From a virus, in the IMG/VR virus record IMGVR_UViG_3300017737_000014, positions 1 to 44,501 of that record: a stretch of 44,501 bases of DNA. One strand, 5' to 3'. The notes beneath the pieces were generated by a model, which was given only the letters and a program-made list of their open reading frames with translations, ran no database searches and was not told where the DNA came from. Shown piece by piece: positions 29,483 through 37,254 of this stretch. A program made the position numbers and the translations under genes. Position 1 is the first letter of the stretch; every line of letters starts with the position of its first letter.

Positions 29483-30201
29483 TACAAACTCATTAACCTG
29501 TTTATTGCAGTGTGCCCCCCTATAACCACACCACAGCCTATGGCTTGCTTTTTAAAGTTCTTAGCGTAAGCTGCTGCGTATGCTGTGCAGTCTATACCAC
29601 AGCCGACCTGCATACCAAACACCCTAAAGTTTCTGCCAACCATCCACTCGGTATATGCCTGTGTATGTATGTGTCCTTGCACCGTAGACATCATATCGTT
29701 CTTTGCCTTTGTTCTGGCTGTTCCGCCTTCACCGTGGACATATTGAACGTTGTCATATACAATACGCTCTATCCAATTCCACTCAGTTCCTAACACTTCA
29801 TTGTATGATTTTATCCAACGCTTCGGTATCTGAGATTCAAATGCTTTACGCATAATCATTCTGTCGTGATTACCTATAAGAACATCTGCTTTTGGAAAGG
29901 CTTCTACCCAATCTTGAATAGAGTTGATGGCTAAGTCAAGCTCGTCTCCACCCCCCATTCCGTCTGGGTCTGTAGTATGAAATGAAGAATAATGATTATC
30001 AATTATATCTCCTATAAATATAACTTGGTTGCAGTTATATATAGCGTATGTTTCTTTGCAAAAATCCAGGTATCCGTCAAGTGAAAATGGAGCGTGAATG
30101 TCTCCTACTATAAGTATTCTTCTTTCTTTTTGCGTGATATTATTAAAAGCTGCAAGCTTGTTTCCTTTTAGGCGTGGCCTAAAATCTTTATTATATGTCA
30201 T
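29482..30201 (-). CDS. Calcineurin-like metallophosphoesterase
   Basis: 239 residues with the full two-metal phosphoesterase set in order: GDIHAPF (D34, H36), GDIID (64-68), GNHD (110-113), a His at 156 (YVHGEGG) and GHIH (176-179). Such enzymes hydrolyse phosphomono- or diesters. Phage relatives include protein phosphatases and nucleic acid phosphatases, and the substrate here cannot be told. A class active on 2',3'-cyclic phosphate or RNA ends would be interesting given the ribozymes in the same leftward module, but nothing in the sequence shows that. It overlaps the 62-aa gene before it by 11 nt and the next by one base. Confidence 0.85.
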   Translation of the reverse strand: MTYNKDFRPRLKGNKLAAFNNITQKERRILIVGDIHAPFSLDGYLDFCKETYAIYNCNQVIFIGDIIDNHYSSFHTTDPDGMGGGDELDLAINSIQDWVEAFPKADVLIGNHDRMIMRKAFESQIPKRWIKSYNEVLGTEWNWIERIVYDNVQYVHGEGGTARTKAKNDMMSTVQGHIHTQAYTEWMVGRNFRVFGMQVGCGIDCTAYAAAYAKNFKKQAIGCGVVIGGHTAINRLMSL

Positions 30202-30379
30202 CGTCTACAGAGTCTATTAAAGTTTTAAGCTGTAAGATAAGAGACTTAGCTTCTGACTTGCAAGCTGTGTAGTCCCTATCAATAAGAGACTCGTAGATTT
30301 CGTCACAAGAGTCGTGGAGAGCGCCTGTGATTAAATTCACATGCTTTATTCTCTCTTTCTCCAGTGCTGTTGTTTGCAT
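30191..30379 (-). CDS. Small hypothetical protein (62 aa)
   Basis: A short helical, acidic protein with two Cys (SCDEIYESL and YTACKSEAKSL) ending DDDI. It sits in a tight leftward operon: the gene before it ends one base away, and its stop lies inside the start of the phosphoesterase gene. Not recognised. Confidence 0.6.
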   Translation of the reverse strand: MQTTALEKERIKHVNLITGALHDSCDEIYESLIDRDYTACKSEAKSLILQLKTLIDSVDDDI

Positions 30380-30380
30380 C

Positions 30381-30614
30381 TTATCTGTCCATAGCGACTA
30401 AAAAATCATTACCCATCTTGTAATCTATCCCTTTTATTAAACGATAAATCTTTCGTGAATTTTTCTTGGCTGTTTCTTTTTCGGTCTTGGTTGAGTCAAC
30501 ACCTAAATTTGTATACATATTACAGTCGATTCGAAGAAGCTCGTTAATCTTCTGGCGGTCATTCCAGCTTTTAAACTCTGCAATCTTTTCTATATCATCT
30601 ATATTATAACCCAT
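30381..30614 (-). CDS. Small conserved phage protein (77 aa)
   Basis: Helical, charged protein with a segment IAEFKSWNDRQKINELLRID and a Lys/Glu-rich stretch (DSTKTEKETAKKNSRKIY). I know this pattern from similarly placed small genes in marine bacteroidete phages but not a function. It overlaps the DnaA-like gene by 11 nt, so the two are probably expressed together. Confidence 0.6.
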   Translation of the reverse strand: MGYNIDDIEKIAEFKSWNDRQKINELLRIDCNMYTNLGVDSTKTEKETAKKNSRKIYRLIKGIDYKMGNDFLVAMDR

Positions 30615-31137
30615 TTAGATATGCGTTTAGTTTTTTGGTTACTTGTTTTACTTGGTGTGGTCTAACTCTATTTTCTATTAAAGAGTAAAGTTCACCAAAC
30701 TCTTCATTACGTTTTTCGTAATTTTCTTTTTCTTTTTTTAAACGATTATTAGTCAAAGTTAAAACATTTATTTGTTTTTCCAAAGAAAATGTTAGTTTTT
30801 TGACTTTATCAAATTCCATAAAGTTCACCGGGTGGTGTTGTGTGAAAGCATTTAGACAATGATTATACTTTATCAAAGCTAAATCGTTTTGTTCTATGTA
30901 ATGAAAGTTTTTTAAGTAGTGAAGGATGGTGGCGTGGTTTTTATTTAAAGACCTGCCTATGCGTGATACAGTCATTCTACCCATGTTATGAAGTATATGA
31001 CTATATATAATACGGGCCTCGACTATTTCTCTTTTCCTTGAGGGGTCTTTTAATTTTACCCCGCATACCCCCTCTACTATTTTTTTAAGTTCTTCTGAGG
31101 TCGGCTTTATCTTCTTTGTGTGTATTTGAATTTCCAT
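30604..31137 (-). CDS. DnaA domain IV-like DNA-binding protein with coiled coil
   Basis: 177 residues. Positions 35-80 match the C-terminal DNA-binding domain of DnaA: KREIVEARIIYSHILHNM leads into a helix-turn-helix, and the signature helix is LNKNHATILHYL (compare the GxRDHTTVLHA type, where His-Thr contacts the DnaA box). The ATPase domains I-III of DnaA are absent. Residues 110-150 form a coiled coil (LEKQINVLTLTNNRLKKEKEN), suggesting dimerisation. It could bind an origin or act as a regulator. It overlaps the gene before it by 53 nt in another frame. A second, shorter protein with the same domain is encoded at 38252-38554. Confidence 0.72.
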   Translation of the reverse strand: MEIQIHTKKIKPTSEELKKIVEGVCGVKLKDPSRKREIVEARIIYSHILHNMGRMTVSRIGRSLNKNHATILHYLKNFHYIEQNDLALIKYNHCLNAFTQHHPVNFMEFDKVKKLTFSLEKQINVLTLTNNRLKKEKENYEKRNEEFGELYSLIENRVRPHQVKQVTKKLNAYLNGL

Positions 31138-31456
31138 TTGATTGTAGTGTTTTATTTAAGTTATAATAATCTAAGTACTCATCAGAGTCAATAAACTCTA
31201 AATCTAAATAGATTGTGTTTTCTTCTGGCTGTCTGACAAACTCGACAGTAAAATATACAGGCGGATTTGTTTTGGTCACAACCCCTGCAAAAATCTGTGA
31301 CCACCCAGACTGCATTGGTAAAAAGTCTGCATTCCAGTCAATTTGTTTTGCGATATCAATACCTATGTCCGTAGGCATTTCCCTGAGCTGAGAGATGAAC
31401 CAGTCATCTACCTCGTACTCTACCTCACCCTCTAAAAATCTCAACTGTAACGCCAT
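31085..31456 (-). CDS. Hypothetical protein (123 aa)
   Basis: An acidic protein with a beta-rich middle (GWSQIFAGVVTKTNPPVYFT, VEFVRQPEENTIYLDLEF) and a polar tail that shares its DNA with the next gene's first 17 codons in another frame. Not recognised. The start overlaps the VRR-NUC gene by 32 nt. Confidence 0.55.
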   Translation of the reverse strand: MALQLRFLEGEVEYEVDDWFISQLREMPTDIGIDIAKQIDWNADFLPMQSGWSQIFAGVVTKTNPPVYFTVEFVRQPEENTIYLDLEFIDSDEYLDYYNLNKTLQSNGNSNTHKEDKADLRRT

Positions 31457-31664
31457 GTTTTTTTAATTCTTTAATTCTGTATTCCTGCAAAGCTGACACC
31501 TTACCCGTTGGTTTTTTCACTTCACTGAACAACACATCTGCTTTTGGTGCTATAGCTATTAAATCAGGTATACCGTTTTTATTAGTCTTGATTAGTTTGA
31601 TAACGTAGTAACCCTGCGACTCAAGCTGTTCAATTCTTTTCTTCTGTATCTGCTGCTCAGTCAT
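31425..31664 (-). CDS. VRR-NUC domain nuclease
   Basis: A 79-residue stand-alone VRR-NUC protein, a PD-(D/E)XK family used in phages as structure-specific or Holliday junction-type nucleases. Catalytic pattern: G31-I-P-D34, then E48-V-K50, then Q60 in SALQEYRIKELKKHG, ending VEIFRG. It follows the SF2 helicase by 3 nt, a pairing common in phage replication modules (helicase plus VRR-NUC), and probably helps process branched DNA. A TAnnTTTG-like string lies at 31671-31678, inside the end of the helicase gene. Confidence 0.8.
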   Translation of the reverse strand: MTEQQIQKKRIEQLESQGYYVIKLIKTNKNGIPDLIAIAPKADVLFSEVKKPTGKVSALQEYRIKELKKHGVTVEIFRG

Positions 31665-31667
31665 ATA

Positions 31668-32900
31668 TCACAAAGATAACAAATCCTTTTTGAAGTGTCT
31701 GAGCGTGTAATCTTTCTTCTTAATTACCATGTCATATATCTTCTTTTCAATACCTCTGTCTGCGAATATCCAATACACATCACTTTGTAATCTGTCCTTG
31801 GTTGTCATTCTATCCCTGGATTGCCAATAACTTGTTGCGCTAAAATCTATGTTAAAATAAACAAGCGCCTCTGCTTGTCTTAAGCTAATGCCTTCGCGTC
31901 CAGAAACAATCTGCAGTGCTATACACTTATCAGTGTCTTCAAAGACACTTAATTCCGTAGTAAGCTTTTCTCCATACACCTCTTTCAAGGCTTTTAGCTC
32001 TGCTTTAAACTTATAAAATATACCAATCTTTTTATTTTTAAATTTATCTATTATAAATTCTGCTTTAGTTAAATCTATAATAGTAGAACTTCCGTCTTCA
32101 AATATAATTGTTCCGCTATATAGTTGATGTAGCTTCTGCATTAGTTTTGCTGGAGTATCTGCAAGTATGGTGTTATTACTACCCTCTACCACTAAATCTT
32201 TTTGTAGCCGCTTGGCGACATAATAAGTAGTGTCATTCATTCTAACATTAAGAACATGCTCCCTTGTGTCAACTTTAAAGCCGGCTTCTTTTTGGGTGTA
32301 AGATATCATATATGGTTTCATTAAGTCTAATATACTTTGTTTACCCCTGCTGTAATCCCTTATGTAAAGTGAGTTTATTTTTTTCTCTTTAACATCTATA
32401 TGTGCTTTGGAGAACTTATAAAAGTTTACAAACTCTCTGAATGGGTTAGTTGGAATACCAAACACCTGGTGGTACATTTGACTGTACGACTCAGGTGTTG
32501 GCGTTCCTGACAACAAACAGACATAACAATCTGCTTTCCTTATTATCTCTTTTACTTGCCTTGCTCTTTTACTTGGCTTAGGGAATGCACCCATGCTGTG
32601 AGCTTCGTCAAGTATTATTATATCCCAATCGTGTGGAGGTTCTACTTTATGTAAGGACTCGTAGTTTATAACACAAATGTTATAAGGCGGACTTAACATC
32701 TCGTAATCTTTTACAATACTGCTTATGGCTTTTTTCTTTGTAACAAACAAAACTCTTTTTGAGCCCAGTTGTTCCGCTATGCCTAAGCTTGTTAGGGTTT
32801 TGCCGGTTCGTACCTCCATTGCTAAATATACAAACTTGTGCTTACGCAAAACGTTAGTAGCGGTAGTTATTATTTCGCTTTGGTATTGTCTAAACTTCAT
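31668..32900 (-). CDS. SF2 (SNF2-like) DNA helicase
   Basis: 410 residues from the ATG at 32900, because the codon just before it is a TTG and the ATG lies within the end of the previous gene. Motifs in order: RecA-like lobe 1 with Walker A EVRTGKT (29-35), DEAH box in IILDEAHSMG (95-104), motif III SGTPTP (131-136). In lobe 2 are REGISLRQAEALVYFN (motif V region) and QSRDRMTTKDR (motif VI, with arginine finger) at about 358-370. This resembles phage SNF2-type helicases that remodel replication forks or recombination intermediates. It overlaps the previous gene by 11 nt. A copy of the palindrome lies in frame at 31932-31949, encoding SVFEDT. Confidence 0.85.
   Translation of the reverse strand: MKFRQYQSEIITTATNVLRKHKFVYLAMEVRTGKTLTSLGIAEQLGSKRVLFVTKKKAISSIVKDYEMLSPPYNICVINYESLHKVEPPHDWDIIILDEAHSMGAFPKPSKRARQVKEIIRKADCYVCLLSGTPTPESYSQMYHQVFGIPTNPFREFVNFYKFSKAHIDVKEKKINSLYIRDYSRGKQSILDLMKPYMISYTQKEAGFKVDTREHVLNVRMNDTTYYVAKRLQKDLVVEGSNNTILADTPAKLMQKLHQLYSGTIIFEDGSSTIIDLTKAEFIIDKFKNKKIGIFYKFKAELKALKEVYGEKLTTELSVFEDTDKCIALQIVSGREGISLRQAEALVYFNIDFSATSYWQSRDRMTTKDRLQSDVYWIFADRGIEKKIYDMVIKKKDYTLRHFKKDLLSL
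31932..31949. repeat. Dispersed palindrome, copy inside helicase gene
   Basis: AGTGTCTTCAAAGACACT on the plus strand, with 18-bp symmetry apart from the centre. In the helicase mRNA it reads ...UUUGAA..., the opposite orientation from the other copies whose transcription direction is known. Confidence 0.9.
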
Positions 32901-33219
32901 CAAAGTTGTGCTTAAAGTTTGTTCTTTCTACTTGCATCTTAAACCATTCGAAAGCCCTCATGCCTGCTATATGTGTGTCAGTAGGAACAAAATATCTCCA
33001 CCCTTTAGAGTATCCATTTGGTATGTAATAAAAAAAGAAAGCCGCAAGCTTGCCGCTGTCTTTTTTAAACACCACACAAGCTGTATGGTCTGAAGTGGGT
33101 ATAATCTCTTTTATGGTAAACGTTTCGTTCTGCCAATTCTGCTCTCTATTTGTTTTTGAAAACCTTCGAGCCACATCTTTAGCAAACTCATTAAGTTCTA
33201 CTGCTGTTTGTTTTTTCAT
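32890..33219 (-). CDS. Conserved hypothetical protein beside helicase (109 aa)
   Basis: A 109-residue alpha/beta protein. N-terminal helix ELNEFAKDVARRFSKTNREQ, then antiparallel strands FTIKEIIPTSDHTACVVFKKD and KLAAFFFYYIPNGYSKGWRYF, then a C-terminal helix MRAFEWFKMQVERTN. The compact sheet and basic surface could suit nucleic acid or partner binding. It is wedged between the primase-helicase and SF2 helicase genes with overlaps on both sides (29 and 11 nt). Function unknown. Confidence 0.6.
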   Translation of the reverse strand: MKKQTAVELNEFAKDVARRFSKTNREQNWQNETFTIKEIIPTSDHTACVVFKKDSGKLAAFFFYYIPNGYSKGWRYFVPTDTHIAGMRAFEWFKMQVERTNFKHNFDEV

Positions 33220-33430
33220 TTAAGTATGATTTAATTTTTATACATTTATCGTAATCCTCTGTTTCTTCAAAGTATTTTAGCAAATCTTCTACATCTTTTT
33301 TTCGAGCGGGTAAAGAAGGGTTATGAATAAAAATACCCACATCTGTATTTGTTATAGTCTCTGGTGGTATCCCGTTAATTATAACGTCATAAGAATTTAA
33401 AAAAGCAATGTGTAGCTCCAGTTCATTCAT
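33191..33430 (-). CDS. Small protein with UVR-like C-terminal helix pair (79 aa)
   Basis: I start it at the ATG at 33430, which overlaps the primase stop as TAATG. A longer frame reaching 33484 overlaps the primase by 55 nt and is less likely. The N-terminal half (ELELHIAFLNSYDVIINGIP) is mixed. The C-terminal segment LLKYFEETEDYDKCIKIKSY resembles the short UVR helical motif (E-x-Y-x-K-C/A) that mediates UvrB-type contacts; this is a weak resemblance. It is probably coupled to the primase. Confidence 0.55.
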   Translation of the reverse strand: MNELELHIAFLNSYDVIINGIPPETITNTDVGIFIHNPSLPARKKDVEDLLKYFEETEDYDKCIKIKSYLNEKTNSSRT

Positions 33431-35847
33431 TACATTAAAGAAGTTTGAACGTGTACCTCTTCCTCTGTTTTCAATCTTATCCATTTGCCGGCTGCATCTC
33501 TGTTTTTTTCTGGAGCAACCCCTGTCTTGTAAACAGCATAAGCTTCAAGCCATTTATTAAATCTCACTTGTGTAATAGATAGTCGTGACTTAGGCCCGTA
33601 ATCTGAATAGTCTGTGATAAATTCATGATACAATGGGTTTGTGTGCATTTTTTCACCCCGAGGTATTATTCTACTTGCATCTGTTCCTTGTATCAATCCT
33701 ACCCACTCAATAAATTCATAAGAGGTTTCTGCTGACAGTTGTCGTACCGCAAGGTTTACAAACTTACTCCTCAAAAGCCCTGTGCCTAAATAACTTTGCA
33801 TGCAACCCACCATGTAGTTATCAAACTGACACCAATCTTCATCATTCCAATCGCCAAACATTAACTTGTCAAACTCATCTAAAGGTGTAAAGTTTTTGTT
33901 GTAGTGTTGGTGTAACTCTAACTCCCACTTACGTCTGGCAAATGAATTACCAGCTCCTTTGATGGCGTAATTAGTTGTAATAGCAATCTTAGGAGACTTG
34001 CTAAAGGGTATTTTAATAGCGTCTTTGTTTTTCTTTTCTAAGGTCAATCCCTCAGTTACTACAGAAAATAACCTTTCAAAATCAAAATGTTTCTTTACAT
34101 CATCAAAAACTAATATCTGAGTGTCTGCTGAGACAAGCTGATATGCAAAAGACTTTTCAAAAGCAAACGACTTTCCGTCAATAGTCACAACTTTTTTCAT
34201 GTGTTGCAAAGCATTCATGAACAAGCCTTTACCTGTGCCGCCCTCTGGATTGTCGGATATAACTTCGTCATTTAAAATAACCGCAGGACAGTATGATAAA
34301 TTTTTGTATCCGTGCATTAAAAAACCTATGGTGCTTTCCATGGAAGCAATTCTGTCTTTCTCTTGACCACATATATTGCGTATGAATGTTTTGTAATCAC
34401 ACTTTAAAATTTCGCACTTGTTAAAGTTCCTATCAATCACGTGGTCTTTCCACACAAAACCGTTTAGGTCTATGTAGTCTATAATCTCCACATCTTTCTT
34501 TGTTACTTTTATCGCACAGTTTTTATAATACAAATATGAAGTAGTCTTGTTGTCTTCAATGAAGTAAATATCTATGGTTGATAATAGAGTTAGAAAATCC
34601 TCTCTAAAGTATCTTACTTGGTCTGCAAAATGATTGTATATACTCGCATCATCTAAATCAATTAAGTTGTTTAATACAAAATCTTTAATTTGCTTTTCGT
34701 CAGTATGGTCTACTAAATTATTTGTTACCTTAACAAACACGTAATTCTTACTACCCTCTGGGCAATACTTGTAAAACCCATTATCCTCCAGGAATTGTTT
34801 GAACAATATGTGCACTATTTTTATTACACCCTTGTCACTCTTTGTCCAAAATTGTTTTTGTTGGTTTTCTTCTTCTACCCTATTTAACACACTCTCAATA
34901 ACAACATTCTCTATGTCGCTGTCCTCCAGTTGTTTTCTTACCTCGCTTTTAGACGTGCCCCTACGAAGCTTTACGCGTATGTTGTTTACCCTTTCCTCGT
35001 CTTCATAATACTTTGTTCCAAAGTTCTGAGTTTGGGCGTAAGCACTGTTTATAGTTTGATTTATTTCACGTTCAGTAAAGTCTGATGTCCTGTAATTTTG
35101 CAACACGTATCCTGCAAGTGATTTGTTTATACCGAAATCATTAAAGGCTGATGCAAGTATGTAGCAGTTATTATTTCTCTGGCCCTCCGCCATTGGATAT
35201 TTCTTTACCCACCACTTGGTTAGTATGTCTACAATTTTATTTTCATCTGTGATTGGAATAGTTGGTTGGTCTAACCTTGCTCTTACTTCTGTATATTCTT
35301 TTTCTTTAATCTCTTCCCAAACACTTGAGTTCTCGTTTATGTACAACAATGTGTCGTAACTTTCGTAGCATACTCTTGATATGTTTTTACAAGTGGTATC
35401 AAAGTGTGGGTTGTCAAAGTACATCTCCAGTGAGTTGAAGTAGTTCACGTGGTTGTCTATGTCCTGTGGTATCTTGACCAATACCTTTAAGCCTTTGCCT
35501 GAAGGAGAAATAAAAACTGAATAAACATAATTGTTTTTAGTTAGCTTTTCCTTATCGTTTAAAAGTTCTCTATTGTTTTCGTATCCGTCAAAATCCAAAC
35601 ATATAAAACCTGAGTGCTGAATTATACTATTGTCATTTCTTTTGTTGAATGTGCCGCTGAAACAAATTGCGGGCAACATTTTCTTTATCTCGTTCCTTTG
35701 TGATTTGTTTTTTTCGGAACGTATTTTCTTTACAAGCTCTTTACTTGCTCCGTCTTTTATTCTATCTAATATGAAACTTAAGTCCCTATGGAATGGGGTG
35801 GCGGTCTCTTTTATATTCTGAAAAATTGTTATTTTATTTGCTGTCAT
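33430..35847 (-). CDS. Bifunctional primase-helicase (BT4734/VirE-N type primase region plus SF3-type helicase)
   Basis: 805 residues. The N-terminal 190 resemble the BT4734-like (VirE N-terminal) domain of Bacteroidota primases: LDFDG at 84-88, SPSGKGLKVLV at 114-124, and an ISRVCYESYDTLLYIN segment near 155-170. A helical linker at about 205-290 contains RNNNCYILASAFNDFG. The helicase region has Walker A NPEGGTGKG at about 527-535, Walker B ILVFDDVKK near 575, and sensor-type TTNYAIKG near 627, the layout of SF3/D5-like replicative helicases. It should unwind and prime phage DNA. Upstream lies an AT-rich repeat region that could be the origin. No DNA polymerase accompanies it in this window. 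Confidence 0.82.
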   Translation of the reverse strand: MTANKITIFQNIKETATPFHRDLSFILDRIKDGASKELVKKIRSEKNKSQRNEIKKMLPAICFSGTFNKRNDNSIIQHSGFICLDFDGYENNRELLNDKEKLTKNNYVYSVFISPSGKGLKVLVKIPQDIDNHVNYFNSLEMYFDNPHFDTTCKNISRVCYESYDTLLYINENSSVWEEIKEKEYTEVRARLDQPTIPITDENKIVDILTKWWVKKYPMAEGQRNNNCYILASAFNDFGINKSLAGYVLQNYRTSDFTEREINQTINSAYAQTQNFGTKYYEDEERVNNIRVKLRRGTSKSEVRKQLEDSDIENVVIESVLNRVEEENQQKQFWTKSDKGVIKIVHILFKQFLEDNGFYKYCPEGSKNYVFVKVTNNLVDHTDEKQIKDFVLNNLIDLDDASIYNHFADQVRYFREDFLTLLSTIDIYFIEDNKTTSYLYYKNCAIKVTKKDVEIIDYIDLNGFVWKDHVIDRNFNKCEILKCDYKTFIRNICGQEKDRIASMESTIGFLMHGYKNLSYCPAVILNDEVISDNPEGGTGKGLFMNALQHMKKVVTIDGKSFAFEKSFAYQLVSADTQILVFDDVKKHFDFERLFSVVTEGLTLEKKNKDAIKIPFSKSPKIAITTNYAIKGAGNSFARRKWELELHQHYNKNFTPLDEFDKLMFGDWNDEDWCQFDNYMVGCMQSYLGTGLLRSKFVNLAVRQLSAETSYEFIEWVGLIQGTDASRIIPRGEKMHTNPLYHEFITDYSDYGPKSRLSITQVRFNKWLEAYAVYKTGVAPEKNRDAAGKWIRLKTEEEVHVQTSLM

Positions 35848-35863
35848 GCTTGATTTAATTTAA

Positions 35864-35896
35864 TTGTGCTGTGTTTGTGCTGTGTTTGTGCTGTCT
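35864..35896. repeat. Three direct 11-bp repeats (iteron-like)
   Basis: TTGTGCTGTGT, TTGTGCTGTGT and TTGTGCTGTCT in tandem, 17 bp upstream of the primase-helicase start. They could bind an initiator or regulator. Confidence 0.8.
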
Positions 35897-35900
35897 AACT

Positions 35901-35915
35901 TACTGATTATCAGTA
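35901..35915. repeat. 15-bp inverted repeat
   Basis: TACTGAT-T-ATCAGTA, perfect 7-bp arms around one base, right after the direct repeats. A dimeric repressor or initiator site is possible. Confidence 0.65.
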
Positions 35916-36020
35916 TAAATGTTAATAATGTTATCTTTTTAGTCTTGTATATAGAAAAAATAATATATAAAGTAATAAATAATAATACTATTAGACAACT
36001 TATTTATAACATTGTAACAC

Positions 36021-36050
36021 AAAAAAAGGGAGTGTCTTTGAAGACACCCC
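36021..36050 (-). terminator. Rho-independent terminator after ssb-like gene, built on the palindrome
   Basis: On the minus strand: GGGGGTGTCTTCAAAGACACTCCC followed by seven T. The core (36032-36047) is an exact copy of the dispersed palindrome. It is nearly the same terminator as the one after the capsid gene, but on the opposite strand, and lies about 10 nt after the ssb-like stop. Confidence 0.88.
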
Positions 36051-36061
36051 CCTAATTTACT

Positions 36062-36370
36062 TTAGAAAGGAAGCACTTCGCCCTCTGCCTCTACATTAGC
36101 AGTAGGCTCTGGTTGCTTCACATTATTGTTTTGCCCTCCTTGCGTAGGTTCCCACTCATCTAATATCATATAAGGATTACCTCCTTTAGAGTATTTTACC
36201 TGAATGTTTACCCAGCCTGTTTTACTTTTATTCTTTTGAAGAAAGGCTATTGCATCTTCTACCTTACAGGATATGTTTCCTATAACGAAGTCTGGTGCAT
36301 TAGGGTGTGGTTTTTTAAAATTAAAACCGTCTGCCCATACAGGGTCTTGATTGTTGTTGTTGTTATTCAT
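36062..36370 (-). CDS. Putative small single-strand DNA-binding-like protein
   Basis: 102 residues. A compact beta-rich core, DFVIGNISCKVEDAIAFLQ then GWVNIQVKYSKGGNPYMILD, is followed by a Gln/Asn/Pro linker and an acidic tail ending EAEGEVLPF. That tail resembles the acidic tip (DDxIPF type) through which SSB proteins recruit partners. Small proteins of this pattern accompany recombinases in marine phages. The ATG overlaps the previous stop (ATGA), so it is coupled to the recombination genes, and a strong terminator follows. It is not a classical full-length OB-fold SSB, so the function is a moderate-confidence inference. Confidence 0.55.
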   Translation of the reverse strand: MNNNNNNQDPVWADGFNFKKPHPNAPDFVIGNISCKVEDAIAFLQKNKSKTGWVNIQVKYSKGGNPYMILDEWEPTQGGQNNNVKQPEPTANVEAEGEVLPF

Positions 36371-36537
36371 TGTTTAACAATTAAAGTTTGTTCCAAAAGG
36401 TTTAGTGTTTCCCGTATAGCTTGTCGCCTTGCGGAAGGATTTATATGGCTCTTTGGAACTTCAATCCATATAGTGTCCTTGTTTGTAGTGTTCTTTGATT
36501 TTAGATAAGTTAATATCATTTTTTTAAACTTCTTCAT
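36367..36537 (-). CDS. Small basic hypothetical protein (56 aa)
   Basis: I start it at the ATG at 36537; the frame extends upstream over the end of the exonuclease gene but would overlap it more. It is basic and helical (MKKFKKMILTYLKSKN then HINPSARRQAIRETLNLLEQ). Coupled to both neighbours by overlaps. Function unknown. Confidence 0.55.
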   Translation of the reverse strand: MKKFKKMILTYLKSKNTTNKDTIWIEVPKSHINPSARRQAIRETLNLLEQTLIVKQ

Positions 36538-37252
36538 AAAAATAGAATTGGTTAATATCATTTGTAGGGTTGTCGCCAAAAAACTTATGGTATTGTTCTA
36601 CAGCTCTTTCCACTTTATCTTTTCCGTTCTGGAGAGTTTCCTCTTTTACCGGATACATGCCTGGCATCTTTGTCTTTTTATCAATCCCTATAAACGTCAA
36701 GGGTTTCCCAAAAAGCTCGCTATAAATATATGCTTGGCTGTCGTAGTTAAATGTATTTACTTTCCACTTGAAGCTTGATATATCTCCTGACGTTTTTAAA
36801 TCAATAATATGATTACTGCCAACGATATCAGCTTTTCCTTTCCACTCTAAACCGAATAACTTACCAACCGCAGGTACTTCGTACTCTACACCGCTTTCAA
36901 ATATAAGGTCTCTAAAGTCCTTAATACTCATAAGTCTTTCGGCTAATGTTTCCATTTGTATTTTCTCGTGAGTTAGCAATACATCTGTAACATTATGTTC
37001 TACTTTAAATTCATCATAAGCTTTACCTCGCCTTACTTTTACATCTAAATGCAAAGTTTGTTTTGCTTTTTCTGGCTCTAAAATATACTGATGAAAGTAT
37101 CTACCTAACATGAAGTTCTTATTGTCTGCTTGTACTTTTCTAAATTCAAGCGGGTTATTCAATAAGTTACCTATGTCGGAGTTGGACAGATAGTTTCTGC
37201 CCACCCCCGTATAGTATTCATTGTCGTCTCGTAGTAGTTTGATGATATCCAT
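36524..37252 (-). CDS. PD-(D/E)XK exonuclease (RecE/RecB-like, DUF3799 type)
   Basis: 242 residues. H54 lies in GRYFHQYIL. The nuclease core has KADIV (D142), IIDLKTS (D151, K153) and a downstream QAYIY (Q173-Y177), the RecB-family signature. These nucleases resect double-stranded ends to give 3' single strands. The gene starts 3 nt after the Sak3-type annealing protein, and the pair plus the SSB-like protein form a phage recombination module equivalent to exo/bet. Such a system repairs breaks and builds concatemers for packaging. There is no ATPase domain, so it should act without ATP hydrolysis. Confidence 0.82.
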   Translation of the reverse strand: MDIIKLLRDDNEYYTGVGRNYLSNSDIGNLLNNPLEFRKVQADNKNFMLGRYFHQYILEPEKAKQTLHLDVKVRRGKAYDEFKVEHNVTDVLLTHEKIQMETLAERLMSIKDFRDLIFESGVEYEVPAVGKLFGLEWKGKADIVGSNHIIDLKTSGDISSFKWKVNTFNYDSQAYIYSELFGKPLTFIGIDKKTKMPGMYPVKEETLQNGKDKVERAVEQYHKFFGDNPTNDINQFYFYEEV

Positions 37253-37254
37253 TA

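Larger units (their letters stand above)
35848..36020. other. Candidate replication origin / control region
   Basis: About 170 bp without a gene between the primase-helicase start and the terminator of the ssb-like gene. It contains three 11-bp direct repeats next to the primase start, a 15-bp inverted repeat, and about 110 bp of nearly pure A/T (35917-36010). Iteron-like repeats, an AT-rich stretch and a flanking replication initiator gene are typical of origins. No convincing -33/-7 promoter pair for the primase gene was found. The origin call is inference. Confidence 0.4.

Noticed and set aside
31170-31195. CTGATGAG on the minus strand as a third hammerhead core
   Set aside because: It is coding sequence with no GAAA partner strand or stem II/III pairing nearby.
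31671-31678. TATCTTTG on the minus strand before the VRR-NUC gene
   Set aside because: Falls in the last codons of the helicase gene (Leu-Ser-Leu-stop) and lacks a -33 element, so not listed as a promoter.
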